Origin: Ktedonobacter racemifer
GTDB lineage: Bacteria > Chloroflexota > DTOL01 > JACQYG01
Direction: 5' to 3'
Length of the DNA stretch: 6,389 nt
Assembly (NCBI GenBank): GCA_020723545.1
Contig: DYIS01000153.1
Span: 1-6,389 of the forward strand
Below, in pieces: positions 1 to 5,855 of this stretch. The position numbers and the translations under genes were made by a program. Numbering within the stretch: position 1 is the stretch's first letter; the number at the start of each line of letters is the position of its first letter. A model generated the notes under the pieces. The model was not told the DNA's origin and searched no databases. It worked only from the letters and a program-made list of their open reading frames with translations.

Positions 1-926
1 GCACCCACGAGGTGGGGCCCAAGGTCACCAGCACTGACCGCCGGGTGCGCATCCTGGAAGTAACGCCCGTGAGGGTGAGCGTGCGCCTGGAGCGCCTGCG
101 CCAGAAAGAGGTCCCGGTGCGGCCCAGAGTCCTGGACTCGCCCGCTTCCGGCTACAGCTACGGGCAGCCCCAGGTAAGCCCGGCGCAGATCAAGGTAACC
201 GGCCCCGCCAGCCTGGTGGATCAGACCACCGAGGCCCTGGTCAACGTTCGCCTGGATGGCACCAAGGTTAGCCTCAAGGCCTACTACCAGCCACTGGTGG
301 TCAACGCCCGGGGTGAGGAGATCAAGGGGCTGGAACCTTCCCCCTCCTCAGTCCTGGTGGAGGTGCCGGTGGTGCAGCTCTTGAATTATAAGGCGGTCTC
401 CGTGGTGGCCACGATCAGCGGAACGGTGGCAACTGGCTATCACATCTCCAGCATCGTGGTGGAGCCCTCGGTGATAGTCCTGGGCGGCGACCCCAAGATG
501 CTGGAGGGGTTGGGCTATGTGGAGACCACCCTGATAGACGTATCTGGGGCCACCCAGGAGCTGGTGAGGAGCGTGTGGCTCAATGTCCCCAAGGGGACAG
601 CCCTGGAGAAGAGGCACGACGTCTTCGTCAAGATCGAAGTGGAGCCGATCCCCGGCGGGGAGATCATCCGGCGGCCCGTGACCTGGAAGGGACTGGGCAA
701 GGGGCTCACCGTGGCCCTGTCTAACCCCACGGTAGACGTCACCCTTGCCGGTTCCATGGCCGATTTCTTGAGATTGCGGGCCTCCGATGTGGCCGCCGTC
801 CTGGACCTGAGCGGTCTGGGTTCGGGGACCTACGATCTGGTGCCGCAGATCGTCGTGCCCAGGGGCTTCCACGTGACGGCCATAACGCCGGAGAAGCTCC
901 CGGTGACCCTGAAGCCCTCCAGTTAA
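1..926 (+). CDS. YbbR/CdaR-type repeat protein, 5'-truncated
   Basis: This is the C-terminal part of a YbbR-domain protein. The reading frame is already open at the left edge (codons from base 3), and the first residues look like the tail of a preceding repeat (a V-R-I-L-E-V-T-P-V-R-V-S-V strand pattern). The GTG at 12 is therefore probably internal, not the start. About three further YbbR-like repeats can be seen, roughly at 85-365, 385-650 and 660-918. Each is beta-rich with motifs of the type G-Y-x-(6)-V-x-P-x-x-V-x-V-x-G, then a D-x-S-G or D-L-S-G-L turn, and a closing V-x-V strand. In Firmicutes, CdaR (YbbR) is membrane-anchored and modulates the diadenylate cyclase CdaA. The N-terminal membrane anchor expected of the family lies outside the window, as would any cdaA neighbour, so a link to c-di-AMP is inference. 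The stop is TAA at 924-926. The family call is good, the exact role uncertain. Confidence 0.8.
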   Translation, partial: THEVGPKVTSTDRRVRILEVTPVRVSVRLERLRQKEVPVRPRVLDSPASGYSYGQPQVSPAQIKVTGPASLVDQTTEALVNVRLDGTKVSLKAYYQPLVVNARGEEIKGLEPSPSSVLVEVPVVQLLNYKAVSVVATISGTVATGYHISSIVVEPSVIVLGGDPKMLEGLGYVETTLIDVSGATQELVRSVWLNVPKGTALEKRHDVFVKIEVEPIPGGEIIRRPVTWKGLGKGLTVALSNPTVDVTLAGSMADFLRLRASDVAAVLDLSGLGSGTYDLVPQIVVPRGFHVTAITPEKLPVTLKPSS

Positions 927-991
927 GCCGGCAGGTTTGCGTCCGGTGGCAGAGACGGTTGATGGTTGATGGCAGAGGGCGGGGCTCCGTT

Positions 992-1046
992 CGGCCGTAC
1001 ACCTGGAAGGTGTATAGGCCGCGTCCACCTTCCAGGTGTACGGCCG
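992..1046. repeat. Perfect 21-bp inverted repeat with nested palindromes
   Basis: Arms 992-1012 and 1026-1046 are exact reverse complements, separated by a 13-base loop (1013-1025). The left arm with two loop bases contains its own dyad, TACACCT-GGA-AGGTGTA (998-1014). The right arm contains the shorter CACCT-TCC-AGGTG (1026-1038). The element can therefore fold as one long hairpin or as two small ones. No T-run follows on either strand, so it is not a standard intrinsic terminator. It could be a factor-independent stop of unusual type, a REP/MITE-like palindrome, or an operator. The inverted repeat is read directly; its function is unknown. Confidence 0.9.
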
Positions 1047-1061
1047 TTATGACTCATGGCA

Positions 1062-1087
1062 GCTAGCTGCTATTGGCTAGCTGCTAT
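1062..1087. repeat. 12-bp tandem direct repeat upstream of der
   Basis: GCTAGCTGCTAT occurs at 1062-1073 and again at 1076-1087, with a two-base spacer (14-base period). It lies 28 bases before the der start codon and 15 bases after the 21-bp inverted repeat. It may be a tandem protein-binding site or simple slippage. No convincing -35/-10 pair was found with it. Confidence 0.85.
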
Positions 1088-1115
1088 CTACCTCTTGGAC
1101 GGCGATTGGTGTATC

Positions 1116-2489
1116 ATGGCCAGGCCTTTGGTGGCGATTGTGGGGCGGCCCAATGTGGGGAAGTCCACCTTTTTCAACCGAGTGGTGGGCCGCCAGTTGG
1201 CGATAACCGAGGCCGAAGCCGGCACCACCAGGGACCGCCTGTACGCCGAGGCGGAGTGGGCCGGTGTAACCTTCACGTTGGTGGATACTGGCGGGCTGGA
1301 GACGGGGGCCACTACCGACCTGGTGGCCAAGGTGTGCGACCAGGCCCTGCAGGCGGTATCCGAGGCCGACCTGGTGCTCTTCATGGTGGATGGCAAGGAC
1401 GGCCTGGTGCCTGCGGACCAGGAGGTGGCGCAGATCCTGCGTCAAACGAACAAGCCGGTCATAACCGTGGTCAATAAGGCCGACAACCCAGAGCGTCGCC
1501 TCCAGGCGGTGGAATTCTATCGCCTGGGTCTGGGGGAGCTGGAGCCTGTCTCGGCCCTCCAGGGGACCGGCATAGGCGACGTTTTGGACCTGGTCGTCCA
1601 GCGGCTGCCCCGGCCGGAACCGGAGGAGAAGACGGCGGCCCTGCGCCTGGCCATCGTGGGGCACCCGAACGTGGGCAAATCCTCGCTCTTGAACGCTCTC
1701 CTGGGAGAGGAACGGGCCATCGTCAGCGAGGCCCCAGGCACTACCCGGGATGCCCTGGACACCTTGCTGGATACCCCGTGGGGACCGGCGGTGATCATAG
1801 ATACTGCTGGCATTCGTCGCCGGGGCCGGGTGGAGCCAGGGGTTGAGAGATATAGCGTCATGCGGGCCCTGAGGGCGGTGGACCGCGCCGACGTGGTGGC
1901 CCTGGTTCTGGATGCCCAGGAGGGCGTGACTGCCCAGGACACTCACATCGCCGGCTATGTCCGCGACCAGGGAAGAGGGATGATCCTGGTGGTGAATAAG
2001 TGGGACGTGGTAAATAAGACCGCCTATACCTCGGCGGAGTACGAAAAGCTGATACGGGCGGAGTTTAATTTCGTGGATTACGCCCCCACCCTGTTCCTGT
2101 CAGCCAAGACCGGGCAGGGGGTAAAGAGACTGGTGCCCCTGGCTTTTGAGATCAGGGCGGAGTGGACCAGGCGGGTGCCCACCGGCGTGCTCAATCAGGT
2201 CCTGGCAGAGACTCTGGAAAAGCATGCTCCCCCCTCTGATCGGGGCAAAGCCCTTCGGATATATTACGTCACGCAGGCGGGCGTGGAGCCGCCCACCTTC
2301 GTGTTCTTCGTCAACGATGTCAGCCTGGTTCATTTCTCCTATCAGCGGTACCTGGAGAATCAACTACGGGACGCCTTCGGTTTCCGGGGCACCCCACTCA
2401 GGTTGGCCTTTCGGCCTCGACGGCCGGCCAAAGCTGGTGAGCGCCCCACCCATGCCGACTCATTGCCAACGGTCTGCGGCAGACGCTGA
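1116..2489 (+). CDS. der: Ribosome-assembly GTPase Der (EngA)
   Basis: Der is a tandem-GTPase factor for late 50S ribosomal subunit assembly and acts in the cytoplasm. Domain 1 shows G1 GRPNVGKS (residues 10-17), the AGTTRDR switch region (35-41), DTGG (57-60) and NKAD (120-123). Domain 2 shows GHPNVGKS (182-189), APGTTRD (206-212), DTAG (229-232) and NKWD (294-297). A KH-like C-terminal domain follows from about residue 355, ending in a basic tail (FRPRRPAKAGERP). The length, 457 aa, fits the family. I chose ATG 1116 because MARPLVAIVGRPNVGKS matches the usual Der N-terminus. The in-frame ATG at 1056 would add 20 residues (ASCYWLAAIYLLDGDWCI-type) read through the direct repeat. The ribosome binding site is weak: GGACGG at 1097-1102 is too far away, so the start is slightly uncertain. 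The gene lies 60 bases before the kinase gene, probably co-transcribed. All nucleotide-binding motifs are intact. Confidence 0.97.
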   Translation: MARPLVAIVGRPNVGKSTFFNRVVGRQLAITEAEAGTTRDRLYAEAEWAGVTFTLVDTGGLETGATTDLVAKVCDQALQAVSEADLVLFMVDGKDGLVPADQEVAQILRQTNKPVITVVNKADNPERRLQAVEFYRLGLGELEPVSALQGTGIGDVLDLVVQRLPRPEPEEKTAALRLAIVGHPNVGKSSLLNALLGEERAIVSEAPGTTRDALDTLLDTPWGPAVIIDTAGIRRRGRVEPGVERYSVMRALRAVDRADVVALVLDAQEGVTAQDTHIAGYVRDQGRGMILVVNKWDVVNKTAYTSAEYEKLIRAEFNFVDYAPTLFLSAKTGQGVKRLVPLAFEIRAEWTRRVPTGVLNQVLAETLEKHAPPSDRGKALRIYYVTQAGVEPPTFVFFVNDVSLVHFSYQRYLENQLRDAFGFRGTPLRLAFRPRRPAKAGERPTHADSLPTVCGRR

Positions 2490-2549
2490 TGGACCTGATG
2501 AACCGTGGCTCGAAACGCGAGCTTGAATATATTCAGGGGGTGATTCTTC

Positions 2550-3920
2550 ATGGAGCTATTGACCGTGGGGCAAACCTTCAAAGGCCTTTACAAGGTTGTC
2601 GATGAACTGGGGGTAGGAGATTACACCGCTGTCTATTTGGCCCGCAACGTGGAGACCAAAAGGGTGGTGGCGCTGAAGATCGTTCGCCCGGAGTTGTTGA
2701 CCGACGGCAAGTTCCTGCAGCGCTTCGAGCGGGAGGCCATGATCCTCAGCGAGATGGACAACCCGCACATCGTGAAGATCTACGACTACGGAGTGGACGA
2801 GGGGCGCAACTACATCGCCATGGAGTTTGTTACGGGGAAGAGCCTTTCGGCCTTGATGCGCGAGTACGGGCCCCTGGACGTAGAGCAGGCTTTAGACATC
2901 ACCCGCCAGGTGGCAGAAGGGCTTCAACATGCCTACGAGCACGGCGTCGTGCACCGGGATATCAATCCCAGGAGCATCATGGTGTCGGCTGAGGGCGTGG
3001 TGAAGCTCATGGACTTCGGCATCGCCAAGAGCCTTTCCAGCACCGGCCTCACCTCCACCGATATCCTGGGCACCCCGAACTACATCGCCCCGGAGCAGGC
3101 CGATGGGCGGCCGGTGGACACCCGCGCTGACCTGTACTCCTTGGGGGCGGTCCTGTACGAGATGTTGACCGGGAAGGTGCTCTACCAGGGAGATAACCCA
3201 GCGATGGTGATCATGCAGCACATGACGGCGCCGATCCCCAAGGTGACGCAAGCACGGCCGGACGTACCCCCAGCGGTGGAGGCCGTCCTGAATCGCTGCC
3301 TGGCCAAGAAACCGGCCGAGCGGTTCGGGACCCCGGCGGACCTGGTGGCTGCCATCGCCGCCATTACTGGGAAGCCGGCGCCTCAGCCGGTGGCCCCGGC
3401 CCCGGTGGCTCCTGCCCGGCCTGAACCGCCCTCGGCCAAGGTGGCACCAAGAGCCGCGCCCCGGCCGGCCCCGGCTGCCCCACCGCCGCCGGTGATGCCG
3501 GTGCCACCTCCGGAGCCTGGACTGCCTCCCACGGTGACGGCCGGGATGCCTGCCAGGCCGGCGCCAGCAGCGCCGGCGATCAGGCCGCCGGTGGAGCCGG
3601 TTACGCCCGCGGCGCCGGGGCTGGAGCCCACGGTGATGGCGCCGTTGGCCAGCGGTGCTGCCTCCGTCCTCAGCCAGGACCAGGTGCGGTATCTGGTGCA
3701 GCGAGAGGTATCCGGCGACCGGGAATCGCTCCGGACGCTGGCCACCGAGGTCAAGAGACTGGGCGGCGAGGTGAAACGCCTGAGTGCCACGGCCGGCACA
3801 GGCCTGGCCGCGGGCGGCGTTTCCAGCCGTACCTTCATCATCGCCGTGGCCGTCTTGGTCTTCTTGAACGTGCTGAGCTGCCTGGTGCCACTGGTGGTGG
3901 CCCTGATCAGAGGTAGATAG
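2550..3920 (+). CDS. Ser/Thr protein kinase with C-terminal membrane anchor and altered catalytic loop
   Basis: Hanks-type (PknB-like) kinase, 456 aa. The start ATG is supported by AGGGGGTGA at 2535-2543, six bases upstream. The kinase domain spans about residues 10-275: glycine loop GVGDYTAVYLA (21-31, third Gly replaced by Thr), VALK Lys43, helix-C Glu62 (RFEREA), HRD 135-137, DFG 155-157, an activation segment rich in Ser/Thr (161-175), APE 180-182 and D194 in DLYSLG. The catalytic loop reads HRDINPRSI, where the family usually has HRDxKPxNI. The phosphate-contacting Lys is thus Asn139 and the metal-binding Asn is Ser142. Activity may be reduced or unusual, although Lys43, Asp137 and Asp155 remain. 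A Pro/Ala-rich linker (about 277-370) includes PPPP (311-314), PPP (319-321) and two copies of P-G-L-x-P-T-V-x-A. A probable coiled coil (about 375-412) and a single membrane helix (428-453) follow, with only RGR after it. There is no PASTA or other outer sensor domain, so it is probably tail-anchored and faces the cytoplasm. The substrate is unknown. Confidence 0.93.
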   Translation: MELLTVGQTFKGLYKVVDELGVGDYTAVYLARNVETKRVVALKIVRPELLTDGKFLQRFEREAMILSEMDNPHIVKIYDYGVDEGRNYIAMEFVTGKSLSALMREYGPLDVEQALDITRQVAEGLQHAYEHGVVHRDINPRSIMVSAEGVVKLMDFGIAKSLSSTGLTSTDILGTPNYIAPEQADGRPVDTRADLYSLGAVLYEMLTGKVLYQGDNPAMVIMQHMTAPIPKVTQARPDVPPAVEAVLNRCLAKKPAERFGTPADLVAAIAAITGKPAPQPVAPAPVAPARPEPPSAKVAPRAAPRPAPAAPPPPVMPVPPPEPGLPPTVTAGMPARPAPAAPAIRPPVEPVTPAAPGLEPTVMAPLASGAASVLSQDQVRYLVQREVSGDRESLRTLATEVKRLGGEVKRLSATAGTGLAAGGVSSRTFIIAVAVLVFLNVLSCLVPLVVALIRGR

Positions 3921-3928
3921 GGGTAGGA

Positions 3929-3969
3929 GCCCAACCGCGTTGGGCGGTTTGCGGCCAATGCGATTGGCC
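3929..3969. repeat. Two adjacent 17-base dyads upstream of the peptidase gene
   Basis: Two perfect short palindromes stand side by side: GCCCAAC-CGC-GTTGGGC (3929-3945) and GGCCAAT-GCG-ATTGGCC (3953-3969). Each has 7-bp arms and a 3-base centre. The two are similar to each other (G-C/G-C-C-A-A-C/T), and the centres are 24 bases apart. No T-run follows either, so simple intrinsic termination is unlikely. They sit 8 bases after the kinase stop and 39 bases before the proposed TTG start. A tandem operator for a dimeric regulator, or paired RNA hairpins separating the kinase message from the downstream genes, would both fit. Structure is seen; function is inferred. Confidence 0.75.
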
Positions 3970-3992
3970 TGCTATTCTTGCAGAATCGATCA

Positions 3993-3998
3993 TTGGAG
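3993..3998 (+). promoter_or_regulatory. Ribosome binding site deciding the peptidase TTG start
   Basis: TTGGAG lies 10 bases before TTG 4009, a slightly long spacing. No comparable purine tract precedes the in-frame ATG at 3958 or TTG at 3940, and both of those starts fall in or between the dyads. This supports TTG 4009. Confidence 0.5.
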
Positions 3999-4008
3999 TT
4001 TTCTAAAA

Positions 4009-5091
4009 TTGAACGAACGCCTATCCAAATTGCGCGATAGAATGCGGGGCCTGGAGCTGGACGCGTTTCTGGTTTCCCAGCCCGAGAACCGCCGATACCT
4101 GAGCGGCTTCACCGGGTCGGCGGGGTACCTGATGATCACCCCGGCCGAGGCCTTCCTGGTCACCGATTTCCGCTACATCGAGCAGGCCACGGTCGAAGCC
4201 CCGGGCTTCGCCATCAGGAGGATCGAGACGAAGTTCGAGGCCCTCTTCCCCTCCCTGGTGGCCGAGCTCGGCCTCAAGAGAATCGGTTTCGAGAGCGGCC
4301 ACATGACCTACGCCGAGCATGGAAGCCTGGCGGCCCTGCACCAGAAGGAGGGCCTGGCAGATTCACCGACACTGGAATACACCCTGTGCCCCACCCTGGG
4401 CCTGGTGGAGGAGATGAGGGCCGGAAAGGATCCTCAAGAGATCGCGGCCATCCGTGCCGCCGTGGAGCTAGGCGACGCCACTTTCCTTCACGTGCGAGAG
4501 CGGCTCCGTCCTGGGATGACCGAACGGCAGGTGGCCTGGGAGCTCGAGGTGTTCATGCGCCAAGCGGGCGCCGAGGCGGCGGCCTTTGAGATCATCGTGG
4601 CCTCGGGTCCCAATGGCGCCATGCCCCACGCCAAGGCCACGAGCCGGGAAATAGGAAGCGGCGAGCCCATCGTCATGGACCTGGGTGCCCGCCTGAACGG
4701 CTACCATTCGGACCTGACCCGGACCATGTGCCTGGGCGAGCCCGACGGCCGCTTCAAAGAGATCTATGCCCTCGTCCTGCGGGCGCAGACGGCGGCCCAG
4801 GAGGCCGGCAGGGCCGGGCTCACCGGGGCCGAACTGGATGCGGTGGCCCGTCAGATCATCGAAGAGGCCGGCTACGGCGAGGGCTTTGGCCATGGCCTGG
4901 GCCACGGGGTGGGGCTGGCGGTGCACGAGGAGCCCATGGTCTCCAAGACGGGGACCGCCACCCTGGCCGACGGCAACGTGATCACCATCGAGCCGGGCAT
5001 CTACCTCCCGGGGTGGGGTGGGGTGCGGATCGAGGACATGGCGGTGGTGAGGCCCCAGGGCCTGGAGATCTTGACACGAGCGCCAAAGTAG
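4009..5091 (+). CDS. M24B metallopeptidase, Xaa-Pro aminopeptidase/dipeptidase family
   Basis: Cytoplasmic metallopeptidase that cleaves X-Pro bonds, helping recycle proline peptides. An N-terminal creatinase-like domain (RRYLSGFTGSAGYL, then FRYIEQA) occupies about residues 1-125, and the pita-bread catalytic domain follows. The five expected metal ligands are all present: Asp224 (MDLGA), Asp235 (YHSDLTRT), His299 (GHGLGHGVG), Glu328 (TIEPGIY) and Glu342 (VRIEDM). His306 of VHEEP is also there. Counted from TTG 4009 the protein is 360 aa, the usual size, and begins LNERLSKLRDRM like relatives. Longer in-frame starts at 3940 (TTG) and 3958 (ATG) would add a Cys-rich stretch with no family counterpart that runs through the dyads. 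The gene lies 68 bases upstream of efp, an arrangement also known in Bacillus (yqhT-efp). Whether it acts as an aminopeptidase (PepP-like) or a dipeptidase (PepQ-like) cannot be told from the sequence. Confidence 0.93.
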   Translation: MNERLSKLRDRMRGLELDAFLVSQPENRRYLSGFTGSAGYLMITPAEAFLVTDFRYIEQATVEAPGFAIRRIETKFEALFPSLVAELGLKRIGFESGHMTYAEHGSLAALHQKEGLADSPTLEYTLCPTLGLVEEMRAGKDPQEIAAIRAAVELGDATFLHVRERLRPGMTERQVAWELEVFMRQAGAEAAAFEIIVASGPNGAMPHAKATSREIGSGEPIVMDLGARLNGYHSDLTRTMCLGEPDGRFKEIYALVLRAQTAAQEAGRAGLTGAELDAVARQIIEEAGYGEGFGHGLGHGVGLAVHEEPMVSKTGTATLADGNVITIEPGIYLPGWGGVRIEDMAVVRPQGLEILTRAPK

Positions 5092-5159
5092 AGCCCAGAT
5101 CGAAGGGCAAAGGGCATGGAGGACAACGACGGTGACGGTGGGGTTAGGAGGTTCGGGCT

Positions 5160-5720
5160 ATGATTTCTACCGGAGAGATGAAAAAAGGGGTCTGTATCGA
5201 GCTCGATGGTGAGCTGTATCGGGTGCTGAACTTCGAGCACATCAAGATGGGGCGGGGTTCCGCCCAGGTCAAGATGCGGTTGCAAAACCTGCGGTCCGGC
5301 TACATCGTGGAGCGCGGCTTCCAGGCGGGCGAGAAATTCAAACGGGTGATCCTGGAGCACCGCACGGTTCAATACCTGTATCACGACGGCGATCTATATC
5401 ACTTCATGGATACCCAGACCTTCGAGCAGACCGCCCTCTCCGCCGATCACCTGGGGGACGACGTGCAGTACCTGAAGGACAACATCAGCCTGGAGCTCTT
5501 GACCTATCGAGACGAGCCTATTGGCGTGGAGCTGCCCATCACCGTGGAGTTGAAGGTCACCGAGACCGAGCCAGGGTTTAAGGGAGACACCGCCACCGGG
5601 GGCAGCAAGCCGGCTATCCTGGAGACCGGCATGAAGATCCTGGTGCCGTTATTCGTGGATGTCGGCGATGTGATCAAGGTGGACACCCGCACCGGCCAGT
5701 ACCTGGAGCGGGTCACCTAG
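5160..5720 (+). CDS. efp: Translation elongation factor P, Arg-type loop
   Basis: EF-P binds stalled ribosomes between the P and E sites and promotes peptide bond formation at consecutive prolines. The protein is 186 aa, normal for the family. It has an N-terminal KOW-like domain (about 1-63) and two OB-fold domains (about 66-125 and 129-186), and ends with the family signature VDTRTGQYLERV. AGGAGG at 5146-5151 lies eight bases before ATG 5160, a strong start. The loop that reaches the peptidyl-transferase centre reads HIKMGRGSA. The tip residue is Arg32, where E. coli and Bacillus have a modified Lys, and Met30 replaces the usual Pro. Arg at this site is rhamnosylated by EarP in some beta/gamma-proteobacteria. 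Whether this protein is modified is unknown, and no modification gene is in the window. It is probably co-transcribed with the upstream peptidase gene (68-base gap). Confidence 0.98.
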   Translation: MISTGEMKKGVCIELDGELYRVLNFEHIKMGRGSAQVKMRLQNLRSGYIVERGFQAGEKFKRVILEHRTVQYLYHDGDLYHFMDTQTFEQTALSADHLGDDVQYLKDNISLELLTYRDEPIGVELPITVELKVTETEPGFKGDTATGGSKPAILETGMKILVPLFVDVGDVIKVDTRTGQYLERVT

Positions 5721-5767
5721 CTCAGGAGCGCAGAGCGGGCGTTTTGTGCGCCACCTTGCTCGTATCT

Positions 5768-5797
5768 TTTGCCTGGCAAAGGTGTTTTTATGGCAAA
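5768..5797. promoter_or_regulatory. Small palindrome plus extra half-site in the accB leader
   Basis: TTTGCC-T-GGCAAA (5768-5780) is a perfect 13-base palindrome. A further GGCAAA half-site lies at 5792-5797, within a repeated TGGCAAAGG (5774-5782 and 5791-5799, 17-base period). The segment is AT-richer than its surroundings and lies between efp and accB. A fatty-acid or biotin regulator site is conceivable, but I do not recognise it as FapR or BirA. Function is not established. Confidence 0.4.
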
Positions 5798-5855
5798 GGG
5801 GAGCGCAGCAATCCCCCTGGACCCACTTGGGGTATTGAAGGATCGGGAGGTCTGA
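5790..5855 (+). CDS. Possible 21-codon leader ORF coupled to accB
   Basis: ATG 5790 is preceded by AAAGGTG (5778-5784) with a five-base T spacer. The frame runs 21 codons, MAKGSAAIPLDP then LGVLKDREV, to TGA 5853-5855. That stop overlaps the accB ATG (5855-5857) in a TGATG junction, a layout typical of translational coupling. The end of this frame also holds the accB ribosome binding site. No conserved peptide is recognised and such a short frame can occur by chance, so this is a candidate only. Confidence 0.25.
   Translation: MAKGSAAIPLDPLGVLKDREV
5845..5850 (+). promoter_or_regulatory. accB ribosome binding site
   Basis: GGGAGG lies four bases before ATG 5855, a short spacing. The upstream accB frame has no alternative start before the window's TTTTTATGG region, so this supports ATG 5855 even though it is close. 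Confidence 0.65.

Noticed and set aside
348..1028. Minus-strand open frame (226 codons) opposite the YbbR gene
   Set aside because: Gly/His/Gln-rich composition typical of antisense to a GC-rich gene, and it runs through the inverted repeat.
1056..1115. Upstream in-frame ATG extension of der
   Set aside because: It would add 20 residues encoded by the tandem repeat with no family counterpart; ATG 1116 gives the normal Der N-terminus.
1077..1946. Long open frame on the minus strand (289 codons) opposite der
   Set aside because: It is a shadow of der in GC-rich DNA; the plus-strand product has every Der motif and the antisense product resembles nothing known.
2403..2431. TTGGCC ... GGCCAA inverted repeat near the der 3' end
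   Set aside because: It is inside the coding region, imperfect with a bulge, and easily explained by Arg/Pro/Ala codons in GC-rich DNA.
3978..4007. Promoter TTGCAG ... TCTAAA before the peptidase gene
   Set aside because: The -35 matches only three of six positions and transcription would start at or inside the coding region.
3940..4008. Longer N-terminus for the Xaa-Pro peptidase
   Set aside because: It would translate through the dyads, adds a Cys-rich stretch absent from relatives and lacks a ribosome binding site.
5196..5207. 12-bp palindrome ATCGAGCTCGAT in efp
   Set aside because: A palindrome of this length is expected about once or twice by chance in a window this size, and it lies in conserved coding sequence.
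5726..5751. Hairpin GCGCA ... TGCGC after efp as a terminator
   Set aside because: Only five base pairs with a large loop; the TTTT lies in the loop rather than after the stem.
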